Of a DNA stretch of 64,000 bases, positions 1 to 7,829 are shown piece after piece. Location of the stretch: positions 62,001-126,000 of the forward strand of contig NZ_JAUXUP010000007.1 of NCBI RefSeq assembly GCF_030680935.1, written 5' to 3'. The notes under the pieces were generated by a model. It made no database searches. It was not told the DNA's origin and saw only the letters and a list, made by a program, of their open reading frames with translations. A program made the position numbers and the translations under genes. The DNA is from Polaromonas sp. GTDB lineage: Bacteria; Pseudomonadota; Gammaproteobacteria; Burkholderiales; Burkholderiaceae_C. How positions within the stretch are numbered: position 1 is the stretch's first letter; each line of letters begins with the position of its first letter.

Positions 1-122
1 TTTCAAGCTGGGCCGGGTGCAGCCCCGCATAACAAAAATCATTGCCATGCGTTGACGTTCAGGTCGATCGCGTCAGCAAGGGCTGCTTGCCCATGAGCGA
101 TAGCGCCCGCTCGCTCTTTGAG

Positions 123-2777
123 TTACCGCTGGCGCTGGAGTAAAAAATCCTGCCCGTTCACAAAAACACCTTTCGGTGACATCGTTATCCGTAGCGGACC
201 AGCGTAGGCCAGTTTGAGTTCGTTGAGTTGTTCTTCGCCGACACGCAAGCTGTAATTTCCGGGCCGGACTTCGACCAGCACATAGAAGCCGTCTGAGCCG
301 CTGCGTGTTTGCGCCGCCACTTTTCCAGACGAATCAACAAGTTCAATCAACACGTTGCCCACACCCCGTTTACGTCCGTTGCTCTCCAGGTAAACCGTGC
401 CATCAATTTCACCTGTCAATACCAACGGAAACTCGATCTGGGTGGTATTACCCGGACGGGGAGTTACACGCACACCCTTGAGCGAAGAAACCATTTGTGG
501 ATCTTCAACAGTTGCAGGATTGACTGCAATATCGATGTTCCGGTTGCCAGGCAGATGCCTCATATAGGCGATGCCGGATGCATCCGTACGCACGGGATGG
601 TTGGAAGAGTTCACGAGAAAGCCGACATTTTTTACAAGCTCCTCGTCATCGTCCATGACCCCATTCCCGTTGCGATCAACAAATACGCGAGCGGAAACAG
701 CGCCCGACTCCGCGCCCGGAACAGCATCAAGCATCCACTGCGAGCGACGCGGCTCACGGGCGACAGACGTGAATACCTGAATACCGACGGTGAACTCGCG
801 GCGGGACGTCACGCCACCTGTGAAGGCCAGCGCATACCCACCAAAACTCTTGTTCAGGCTGGACGTAAGGCGCAGCACCGAGTCCTGAAAAGTGTAGGCA
901 CTGCTGACGTTCAATAAATAACCACCCGCCAAAGCATGATCGGCAGAAACAGCCAGCGCGGATAACTTGGCAACTGGCCGAACCAGGTAGCTGACCTGGG
1001 CACCAACCCGGAACTGACCCACATTGCCGCCAATCTGAAAAGCGCCGTCGACGGAACGCGCGCTCTGGGTGCTTGACACATGGAGCAGGTTGGTCAACGT
1101 TGCAGCCGCGAGAGAAGTGGAAAGCAGCGCCCTTGCATCGAGTACACGGGCTCCCGACTGGAGGCGATCGCGTTGGAACTCCAAAGTAAAGGGCAAGGCG
1201 CCCAGCAGGTCAGGAGAGATCAATCCGTCGAAGCGAATCCGGTCGCGCGAGCGTACCGGGTCCGCAGACAAGGGGAAGAGTTCACTCGTGAAGTCTTTCA
1301 ATTGCAGGTGGCTCCAGCCGACTGAAATGCCCCCCAGTCGGGTCCGGGCGCCGATTTCGGAGAGTGAACCTCCATTTGCCTGCTGGGTCAGGTTTCCCAC
1401 CAGAAGAGCGTTGCCCGCGAAGCCATTCAAACCCAGACTGGTGTAGTTCTGGCGGGTGCGATCTAAGCCCTCCAGGTCCACCACGCCCAGCGTGCCCGTC
1501 AGAAATTTGCTCAAGCCCCACTCTGCGAGGGCGGCGCTACGCTTCAAGCCTGTTGTGTCACTGTTCGAGGCAAGGTTGTAGTAAAAACTGCCGGGCACGT
1601 TGAGAGATTCGTCCAGCGAAAAATTTTGTCGCTCTACGCGGATCTGCCCTTGTGGGCCGTGGAACACCAACCGGAACTCATTTGCGCCATACACCAGCGT
1701 CAGATCATCGAATGAATATTTCCCGTCCCCTCGGGACTGCCGATAGGCAATCAGGGCATTGTTGAGATAAAGCTCCACATCCCAGCCGGGCGGCAAATCG
1801 CCTTGCAGGGTATGGCTGGCAAACCGGGTCGAGCGCTCAAGGGGCAGATTGCCGACTGAAAAGCCCTTGCCGAAATCGCTGCTGCGGGAAATATTGGATA
1901 CCCCGGGCACGCTGACATTGCCCAGAGAAAAAGACCTGGCCCTCAGAGGGCCAAGCAGTTCGCCCTGCGGATCGCTGCGGCCAACCGTGAAACGGCTTTG
2001 CCGGGAATTGCTCTGGTTGGTACCAGACAAAAAAGCGGAAGCCTGCAGGCCCGCGAGGTCACCACGAATATACGTTGTATAGGAGGCGCTGTTGGACTGG
2101 AGGCTGTTGCCCCGCTGCGCCCCCAGGGAGACCGTCTGATCGATAAACGGGGCATCAACGAGTCGGTACGGGTTATCCCGCCGGGGATAATTCAACTCTT
2201 CTGGTCTTGACCGGGCAGCGAGTCCACTCAAGCCAGCTTCACGCGCCAGACGTGCCTGCAGGGGCAGTGGCTCCCGAGGTTTGAGTTTGATGGTCAAGCT
2301 GTTGAGATTGACCTCGAAGTCAACCAGCAGCCAATCAGCCAGTAACCTGCTTTCCACATAGATGTCATCGTTCCGGCGCAGGATATCCGCTGCATCAAAG
2401 GTCGAGGTTTTTTCACCCAAAGTGACCGTTGTGTTGCCTACGTTGAGTGAGAACGTCCTGCTTTCCCCGCGCACAAAGCCGCGTCCGGCACCCTCGTCCG
2501 GGTACGCCCGAATGGCGATGGTCATCAAACTCGACATCTCGCCCAGAGGCAGGAATATTTTCTGGCCGAACTGAAATGCGTTCAAAGAATCGGTCAGCAC
2601 ATGCTGGTCGATGCCAATCTCGAAAAGAACGGTATTGCTGTCCAGCGACGGGGCTTTGGACGGGGTCGGCTGGGCAAACGCGGGGTACGCAAGGACCCAC
2701 AACAAAAGGAAGATGACGCCGTGAAACAGCGATTTGAAAAGGGACGTCAAGCTTGTTATATCCCTGGGCTTTTGCAC
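123..2777 (-). CDS. Outer-membrane fimbrial usher (alternative chaperone-usher pathway)
   Basis: 884 residues. A hydrophobic N-terminal signal (about residues 15-36, ending AYPAFAQ) precedes a long beta-rich barrel region with usher-type repeats such as GDLPPGWDVELYLNN and YGANEFRLVFHGPQG, which are typical of FimD/PapC-type ushers that secrete and assemble pilus subunits across the outer membrane. The C-terminal 200 residues contain an Asp-rich VFVDRNGNGVMDDDEE segment (SdrD_B-like, probably calcium binding) and a second immunoglobulin-like segment (GEIDGTVYLESNG). It is last in a five-gene minus-strand operon after its chaperone (67 bp gap). Start problem: the in-frame start is a GTG with no well-spaced Shine-Dalgarno, whereas a strong AGGAGA lies in front of an ATG at 2797 that is out of frame and ends after 13 codons. 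Either the GTG is used or there is a small indel here. Family call is firm; the exact start is not. Confidence 0.85.
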   Translation of the reverse strand: MQKPRDITSLTSLFKSLFHGVIFLLLWVLAYPAFAQPTPSKAPSLDSNTVLFEIGIDQHVLTDSLNAFQFGQKIFLPLGEMSSLMTIAIRAYPDEGAGRGFVRGESRTFSLNVGNTTVTLGEKTSTFDAADILRRNDDIYVESRLLADWLLVDFEVNLNSLTIKLKPREPLPLQARLAREAGLSGLAARSRPEELNYPRRDNPYRLVDAPFIDQTVSLGAQRGNSLQSNSASYTTYIRGDLAGLQASAFLSGTNQSNSRQSRFTVGRSDPQGELLGPLRARSFSLGNVSVPGVSNISRSSDFGKGFSVGNLPLERSTRFASHTLQGDLPPGWDVELYLNNALIAYRQSRGDGKYSFDDLTLVYGANEFRLVFHGPQGQIRVERQNFSLDESLNVPGSFYYNLASNSDTTGLKRSAALAEWGLSKFLTGTLGVVDLEGLDRTRQNYTSLGLNGFAGNALLVGNLTQQANGGSLSEIGARTRLGGISVGWSHLQLKDFTSELFPLSADPVRSRDRIRFDGLISPDLLGALPFTLEFQRDRLQSGARVLDARALLSTSLAAATLTNLLHVSSTQSARSVDGAFQIGGNVGQFRVGAQVSYLVRPVAKLSALAVSADHALAGGYLLNVSSAYTFQDSVLRLTSSLNKSFGGYALAFTGGVTSRREFTVGIQVFTSVAREPRRSQWMLDAVPGAESGAVSARVFVDRNGNGVMDDDEELVKNVGFLVNSSNHPVRTDASGIAYMRHLPGNRNIDIAVNPATVEDPQMVSSLKGVRVTPRPGNTTQIEFPLVLTGEIDGTVYLESNGRKRGVGNVLIELVDSSGKVAAQTRSGSDGFYVLVEVRPGNYSLRVGEEQLNELKLAYAGPLRITMSPKGVFVNGQDFLLQRQR

Positions 2778-2844
2778 TCCCCACGTGCTTTTTGCATGGG
2801 GATTCTCCTGTCAGCGGGGCTTGCGCAGCCGACTGGCAGGATCA

Positions 2845-3708
2845 TCAAGGAATCTGGACGGTGTTTTCCGCCAGCAACTTGCCGCCATCGGCAGTGCGCT
2901 CCCTGTAGGTCACACGCAGGGTACCGCCTGACAGGACCGCGCCCACAGGCGTCTGCAGCGTAAGCCTCACCCGACGAAGCGCGTTCGGGACGTAGACTGA
3001 CACGCCACCAGCCTGGGCAACAACCTGCTCAGCTCCACTGGCTGTCTTGAATGTAGCCGTGAGATCGCCATACACGGAGCGATTTCCCGTGCGGTTCATG
3101 TGCAACGCAACCACTCCGGGCTGTCCTGGTGCCCTGGGTTTTTCGATGGAAACCTCAGTCAGGGTGACCGAAGCATCCGTCTCCCCGTGACGCACGATGA
3201 TTGGAATCGATACGCCAATAAGCGCTGCAATCGTGACACCGACCTCGTTGCCGCCTGGTTTTACCTGAATCTCGATGGCATTGGTCAGCGTCGGGTCGGC
3301 CACCTTGTCAAAACTCAGGTGGGAGCGATATTCGCCCGGTGCGAGTTCCGCAGGCTTGCGTAGCGCGATGCGAACGAGTTGTTGCGTGCCAGGCTGCAAA
3401 ACAATTTGCCTGGGAGAAAACACAAGCATCTGACCGGCGAACTGATCGCCCGGACCGGGCTCGGTGATGGGCTGAAACTCGCCGGTTTCCGTCATGCGGC
3501 GGTTGACAATATTGAGCCGGTAGGTGGCTGGCGTTGTGCCATCGTTGATGACATCGATCTGCGCAGAGCGTTGATTCTTGTCAAACACGATTCGCGTCGG
3601 ATTGATCATCAGATCCGCCCACGCGCGCCCTGGCACAAGACCAATAAGCGACACCAGCAACAGGCTGGCAAATGAACAAAGAACCGCTTTGGGACGCAAG
3701 GTTGTCAT
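2845..3708 (-). CDS. Periplasmic pilus assembly chaperone (PapD-like, alternative CU type)
   Basis: 287 residues from the ATG at 3708, chosen because GGAG lies 6 nt upstream; a longer in-frame reading to 3771 lacks such a site. The signal peptide runs about residues 1-31 (cleavage after GRAWA). The mature protein starts DLMINPTRIVFDK, the first strand of the PapD-like immunoglobulin domain, and continues with PATYRLNIVNRRM and QLVRIALRKP, the strand that donates to subunits in chaperone-usher systems. The second domain covers about residues 160-287. It would escort the DUF4402-type subunits encoded just upstream (3794-5462) to the usher encoded downstream. The low similarity to classical FimC features fits the alternative/archaic class, which is an inference from gene order and partner type. 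Confidence 0.85.
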   Translation of the reverse strand: MTTLRPKAVLCSFASLLLVSLIGLVPGRAWADLMINPTRIVFDKNQRSAQIDVINDGTTPATYRLNIVNRRMTETGEFQPITEPGPGDQFAGQMLVFSPRQIVLQPGTQQLVRIALRKPAELAPGEYRSHLSFDKVADPTLTNAIEIQVKPGGNEVGVTIAALIGVSIPIIVRHGETDASVTLTEVSIEKPRAPGQPGVVALHMNRTGNRSVYGDLTATFKTASGAEQVVAQAGGVSVYVPNALRRVRLTLQTPVGAVLSGGTLRVTYRERTADGGKLLAENTVQIP

Positions 3709-3793
3709 GAAAGACTCCATTCCGGTCATCATCGTCCCCCCGGAGCGGGTTTGCCCTGCGGCCTTCGGCATGAAAGAGACATGTTTGCGGGCT

Positions 3794-4297
3794 TCAAGGG
3801 GAATTCACCGTCAGCATGAACGTTGCGCCAGTATAGGTGCCCGCACCCGGGTTGCTGGGGATCGTCAGCCTGGCCCCCACACCCATGGTGAAATTGGGAA
3901 GCGCTCCGCTCGGCTGTAGTGTGAAAGTGTCAACCGTCATGGTGACCCCACCGGCGGTTATCGTCGCAGACGTAGGGGTAATAGCGGACGTGTAGGGGTC
4001 GCAGCCCTGTCCATTGCAAACGGCTACAACCGAGTAACTGGCAGCTTGCCCCGGACTGGCGCTGGTCAGCACAATCCCGGCCGTGGCGGTACGCGCACCG
4101 CTGGGGCTGATGGTGATGGAGCAATTGGCACAACTGGGAAGCACCGCAAAAGAACCAAAGTTCACAACCGACTGGGTTGCCGTGACAGTAATCGATTGGG
4201 TTCTGGCCGAGGCAACGGGCGCCCAGGCAATCAGACAGGCACTCACTATCGAGGCAAATTTCGCGATCACGCGGGGTTTGTAGAAGGAAGTTTCCAT
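3794..4297 (-). CDS. DUF4402-type pilin-like secreted subunit
   Basis: 167 residues from the ATG at 4297. An upstream TTG at 4336 would add 13 unlikely basic residues in front of the signal peptide. The signal peptide (ASIVSACLIAWAPVASA) is followed by ITVTATQSVVNFGSFAVLP, the opening beta strand and NFG motif found in DUF4402 proteins. Cysteines in LPSCANCS and VCNGQGC could form two disulfides. The C-terminus, GTYTGATFMLTVNSP, resembles the last strand of the same family. It is the third pilin-like gene in the operon, just before the chaperone; it may be a minor or tip subunit because it is the only one with this cysteine pattern. That role is inference. Confidence 0.7.
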   Translation of the reverse strand: METSFYKPRVIAKFASIVSACLIAWAPVASARTQSITVTATQSVVNFGSFAVLPSCANCSITISPSGARTATAGIVLTSASPGQAASYSVVAVCNGQGCDPYTSAITPTSATITAGGVTMTVDTFTLQPSGALPNFTMGVGARLTIPSNPGAGTYTGATFMLTVNSP

Positions 4298-4339
4298 GGA
4301 TGAGGTTCCGCGTCTCAGGCGGTCAAACCGGCGCAAAGC

Positions 4340-4957
4340 CTAGTTGTAGTTGACCTGGACGCTCAACTCACCCGCGATCAATTTGCTCAGGGCCTGACTG
4401 ATCTCAACAGCCAGACGGCCGCCGCCCCGGAGGGCTTGGGCAGGCACAATCAGTGCGGAGTCTGTACAACCTTGTCCCGTGGAAGCCCCGTCTACGCAGG
4501 GGACAGCGGCACTTGGCGACCGATCGAGCAAACTGTCCGTGGAAGCCGGGAATTGAACAATGTAGCCTGAAGTGGTGCCGGCACCGGCCACACTGAACCG
4601 CGCGACTCCTGAGGCATCAACATCAATCATGGTCATGCCAAAACTTGAACCTTCACCGGCTCCGTTCGAAGTGGCACCCGCCGCCGCCGAAAGGCGCGAC
4701 GGACGGTCAATACTGAAGCCGAGCCGGATTGGCAAAGGCAGCGCGACGGACTGCGACGCTGCCACAAAAGCAGGGCTTGCCGAGACGATGGGAACGGGCT
4801 GGGAAGAAATTTGAGCCAACACCGTCGCACTCGCGGTGCCGCTGGTCGAAGCCGCATTAACCCCGTGGCTCAGCGCGGCCAGACCGAACGCCGCGCCCAG
4901 CGCCAGCGTGTTCAGGCCAGACGGTGAACCACGAAAGAAAGACAGACCTGTTGGCAT
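4340..4957 (-). CDS. Secreted pilin-like protein of the DUF4402 operon
   Basis: 205 residues with an N-terminal hydrophobic segment and probable cleavage after SHGVNA, then an Ala/Ser-rich beta protein. The start of the mature chain (TSGTASATVLAQI) resembles the neighbouring DUF4402 subunit (ATGTANATVLTPI), and the C-terminal GELSVQVNYN resembles that subunit's TMTVEYN, so it is probably a divergent paralogue. Two cysteines (VPCVDG and QGCTD) may form a disulfide. It starts 10 bp after the stop of the upstream pilin gene and has no clear Shine-Dalgarno, so translational coupling is likely. Stop is TAG at 4340. Function beyond pilus subunit is not visible. Confidence 0.65.
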   Translation of the reverse strand: MPTGLSFFRGSPSGLNTLALGAAFGLAALSHGVNAASTSGTASATVLAQISSQPVPIVSASPAFVAASQSVALPLPIRLGFSIDRPSRLSAAAGATSNGAGEGSSFGMTMIDVDASGVARFSVAGAGTTSGYIVQFPASTDSLLDRSPSAAVPCVDGASTGQGCTDSALIVPAQALRGGGRLAVEISQALSKLIAGELSVQVNYN

Positions 4958-4967
4958 GCGTTGCAGT

Positions 4968-5462
4968 TTAGTTGTATTCCACGGTCATCGTATAGGTGCC
5001 TGTATAACTGCCAGCAGCCTGGTTGGCGCCAACAGTGAGCGTCCCGCCGACGGGCAAGGACACGGTTCCACCCGAGAGTGTGCCGGTTGCTGCGCCCGTC
5101 ACGGCCACGGCCATGGTGTTGCCACTGCTGGTGACGTTGAAGGAGGCAGGGTAGGTCACGGCAAAAGTCGAAGAGCCGGTACCGGTGACGGTGAAAGAGC
5201 CAGCCGAAAATGCAGCCCCCGTCACGACCACAGTACCCGTGGTCGAACGCGCGCCAGCAGCCGATACCACCACCGTGCCGCCCGAGGCATTGCCCGCCAG
5301 TGTTCCAAAATTAAGGGCTGTGCCAGCTGCGATAGCGATGGGCGTCAGGACAGTTGCGTTGGCCGTGCCGGTGGCGGTGGCGGCAAGAGCACTGGCCGAA
5401 AAGGTGCTGAATGCAGCAATGGCGACTGCCAGGACGGAGAAGCGGGTCAGGTTTTTTGTCAC
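4968..5462 (-). CDS. DUF4402 domain protein, probable major pilin
   Basis: 164 residues, GTG start at 5462 with AAGG about 9 nt upstream. A clean signal peptide ends SASALA, then the mature beta-sandwich begins with TATGTANATVLTPIAIAAG and includes LNFGTLAG, the DUF4402 hallmark. The composition (Ala, Gly, Thr, Val) and small size suit a polymerising subunit. It is first in the operon, behind a 487 bp AT-rich upstream region, the usual position of the most abundant subunit. There are no cysteines in the mature chain. Assignment as major pilin is inference from position. Confidence 0.75.
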   Translation of the reverse strand: MTKNLTRFSVLAVAIAAFSTFSASALAATATGTANATVLTPIAIAAGTALNFGTLAGNASGGTVVVSAAGARSTTGTVVVTGAAFSAGSFTVTGTGSSTFAVTYPASFNVTSSGNTMAVAVTGAATGTLSGGTVSLPVGGTLTVGANQAAGSYTGTYTMTVEYN

Positions 5463-5949
5463 GATACGGCCTTGATTTGATGTAACTGATTAAACTATCA
5501 AAATTGATTAAGTAACTTTTTCTTACACTTTGATGTTAACTAGTTACTGAAAATAAGGCAACCGCGAACACGGCAAATCCGCAACCGTTTACAAAAAAAC
5601 CAATAAGGACGTGCAGTTGTTCACGTAATCTCAACAAGCTCCTGAAATTACAGAAGCGTCTTCTGAACTGAGCGGGCACCCGGTCGTCTCTGGCGGGTGC
5701 TGTCAGCGCTCCTGAAGCACCGATCTCCTGCCAGCAATTTTTCCGGAACCTGGCCAGTGGCAAAAATAGCTATGTGCGCACGGGTCGCTATGGATCAAGG
5801 GTCGGGGCGGGCGACCGTAAGGTGCGCCCGGCTGGCATCGCCAGTGGCGCAGGGTAAGCAGCCGCCCGAATGCCGGCTTAGGCGGCTACTCCGATCCTCC
5901 CGCGCCTGGAAGACTTCCTTTTGCGGCCGGCCATACGGTCGATGGCGTG
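5463..5949. other. Intergenic region upstream of the pilus operon
   Basis: 487 bp without a credible gene. About 5470-5660 is clearly AT-rich compared with the surrounding DNA, with poly-A/T tracts and TTGATA/TTAAT-like elements readable on the minus strand, so it probably carries the pilus operon promoter. I could not fix a single -10/-35 pair. The rest (5660-5949) shows no obvious structure. Confidence 0.5.
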
Positions 5950-6450
5950 TCATGACCATGCGGCCAGCGCGTCGTCCCAATGGTCGGCCCACGAGGGCTT
6001 CGCACCCCGAAACGCGCCAACCAGCAGGCGGGGCGCCACCGTCACAGGCCCTTTTTTGAACTTCATCTTCACCAACACTTCAGCGTGGCGGGTTTCCCCC
6101 ACAAAAAATCTGTGGCTGAACCAGACGCACTTGCTGTCTGCAAACACCACCTGGGTCTCTACCCTCACCCGCTTGAACAGGCGAATGGGCTTGATGAACT
6201 TGACCATCTGCGCGGCGTTGACAAAGTTGTAGCCACTGCCCAGTGTTTTTTTGATGAGGCCGGTCTGCAGCATGTAATCCACCTGGGCCGACTCGGCGAG
6301 TTGCAGGTATTTGTCGCTTTTGAGTGTGGCGATGCCAGTATCAAAAGGCGTGACGAAGAACCAGGCCGATGTGCGTGACTGTGGCGACACGCTGTTGTAG
6401 CGCCACAGCGCCCACACGATGGTTAAAAAATTTCTGAACAGACCCGACAT
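5950..6450 (-). CDS. Thioesterase-like (4HBT / THEM6-type) protein
   Basis: 166 residues, ATG at 6450 with GGAG 6 nt upstream. The chain shows a hotdog-fold pattern: TPFDTGIATLKSDKYLQLAESAQVDYMLQTG, where the Asp-Thr pair and the following helix resemble the YbgC/THEM6-like thioesterase family, then FIKPIRLFKRVRVETQVVFADSKCVWFSHRF, the central strands. The substrate is unknown; acyl-CoA hydrolysis is the family's usual reaction. It sits alone between the pilus operon and a Bug protein gene. The fold call is moderate; the enzymatic role is inferred. Confidence 0.6.
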   Translation of the reverse strand: MSGLFRNFLTIVWALWRYNSVSPQSRTSAWFFVTPFDTGIATLKSDKYLQLAESAQVDYMLQTGLIKKTLGSGYNFVNAAQMVKFIKPIRLFKRVRVETQVVFADSKCVWFSHRFFVGETRHAEVLVKMKFKKGPVTVAPRLLVGAFRGAKPSWADHWDDALAAWS

Positions 6451-6525
6451 ACACGGCTCCTGCGCCGGGATGGCGCTGCCCCATCAAGTATCTCTCGCCC
6501 CGGCGAATCGCGTGCATACTTATGC

Positions 6526-6580
6526 CATTTAGGCCTGCAGCCCTTTCTCAATATGCGTTAGCCGCTATTAAATATATAAC
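6526..6580 (-). repeat. Dispersed ~55 bp repeat, copy J
   Basis: Read on the minus strand it shows TTTAATAGC, a degenerate GGCTAACGC block, then AAAGGGCTGCAGGCCTAAAT. This matches the family pattern described in the findings. Intergenic, between the thioesterase-like gene and the Bug protein gene. Confidence 0.65.
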
Positions 6581-6664
6581 GCTTTGGAGGCCAGGACCGG
6601 TCCCGCAGCGCGCACAGCTGAACCATCTGCGCGCGGCCCGCAACCGCCTTGCCGGGCTACTTGC

Positions 6665-7624
6665 TTATTGCGGCTCAATCTTTGCGTCGCGGATGGCCTT
6701 GGCCCACTTGACGGTTTCCATCGCGTTGCGCTGTGCCAGTGCTTCGGGTGTGCCGGGCTCAACCGCGAAACCGATGGCCGAGAACTTTTCCTGGATGTCT
6801 TTGCTTTGTGCGGCGGCATTGACGGCCTGATTCAGCTTGGCAACGATGTCGGGCGGTGTGCCGGCCGGCGCAAACACGGCAAAGTAGGCGATCAGTTCAT
6901 AGTCTTTCAGGCCCAGGGCTTCGTTGACCGTGGGCAGCTCGGGGATGGCCGGTGAGCGTTTTGTCGATGTCACGGCCAGGCCGCGAATCTTGCCGCCCTT
7001 GATCTGGGGCAGCATGACGGCAAAGTCGGCGGTGAACATCATCACCTGGCCGCCTATCAGGTCTGTCATGGCGGCGGGGCCGCTTTTGTAGGGCACGCTG
7101 GTGAACGAAATACCGGCCATGCTGGCCAGCATTTCGGAAGAAACCAGTTGCGAGGTGCTGGCGCTGGCCGAGGTGATGTGCCCTGCCTTGGTCTTACCCA
7201 GGGCCACCAGCTCGCGCAGGTTTTTGGCAGGCACGTCGTTGTTGACGGCAACAATCAGCGGCACCGAGCCGATGTAAGCCACGGGGGTGAAGGCGGTGTC
7301 CTGGTTGTAGGGCAGGGTTTTCATCAAGCTTTTGAGGGCAGCGTTGGTGCTGTTGGTGCCAATCAGGATGGTGTAGCCGTCCGGCGCGGACTTGGCCACC
7401 GCGTCCGCGCCCAGCATGCCGTTGACGCCGGGTTTGTTCTCGACCACAACGGTCTGGCCTAGGGTCTCGGTCATCTTGGCGGCAAAGGCGCGGCCAACCG
7501 TGTCGGTGGCACTGCCCGCCGCAAAGGGCACGATGGCCTTGATCGGCTTGTTCGGAAAAGCCTGGCCAAAAGCCGTGAAAGAAAGGCTGGCCAGGGCCAG
7601 GAAAAGAATCGACTTGCACTTCAT
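6665..7624 (-). CDS. Bug-family (TctC) tripartite tricarboxylate transporter binding protein
   Basis: 319 residues. The signal peptide ends TAFGQA, followed by FPNKPIKAIVPFAAGSATDTVGRAFA, the standard opening of Bug solute-binding proteins (normally PFxxGGxxDxxAR). Later family markers include VVVENKPGVNGMLGADAVAKSAPDGYTIL, LPYNQDTAFTPVAYIG and LPTVNEALG. It would bind a small organic acid in the periplasm. No TctA/TctB membrane genes are next to it, which is common for the many orphan Bug proteins in Burkholderiales. The ligand cannot be read from the sequence. Confidence 0.9.
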   Translation of the reverse strand: MKCKSILFLALASLSFTAFGQAFPNKPIKAIVPFAAGSATDTVGRAFAAKMTETLGQTVVVENKPGVNGMLGADAVAKSAPDGYTILIGTNSTNAALKSLMKTLPYNQDTAFTPVAYIGSVPLIVAVNNDVPAKNLRELVALGKTKAGHITSASASTSQLVSSEMLASMAGISFTSVPYKSGPAAMTDLIGGQVMMFTADFAVMLPQIKGGKIRGLAVTSTKRSPAIPELPTVNEALGLKDYELIAYFAVFAPAGTPPDIVAKLNQAVNAAAQSKDIQEKFSAIGFAVEPGTPEALAQRNAMETVKWAKAIRDAKIEPQ

Positions 7625-7829
7625 GTTGTTGTCTCCGGTTTAGAAAAAGAGGGATGGCCGACAAAGTTTAAGGCACCCAGCTGTGGCAGCCCATAAGGGT
7701 CGACCTCGCCTTTGACGATGTCGCCATGGCATTGGCACACACGCTTCGCCGTCATGTGGCTTCAATCGCGGCGAAATCCGTCAGGTCCAGGGCAATCACC
7801 GATAGGGCGGCCCCGACTAAACTCCCTGC

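Noticed and set aside
1-48. Possible start of another minus-strand gene (MAMIFVMRGC...) after the usher
   Set aside because: Only 16 codons in the window and no clear ribosome site; cannot be judged.
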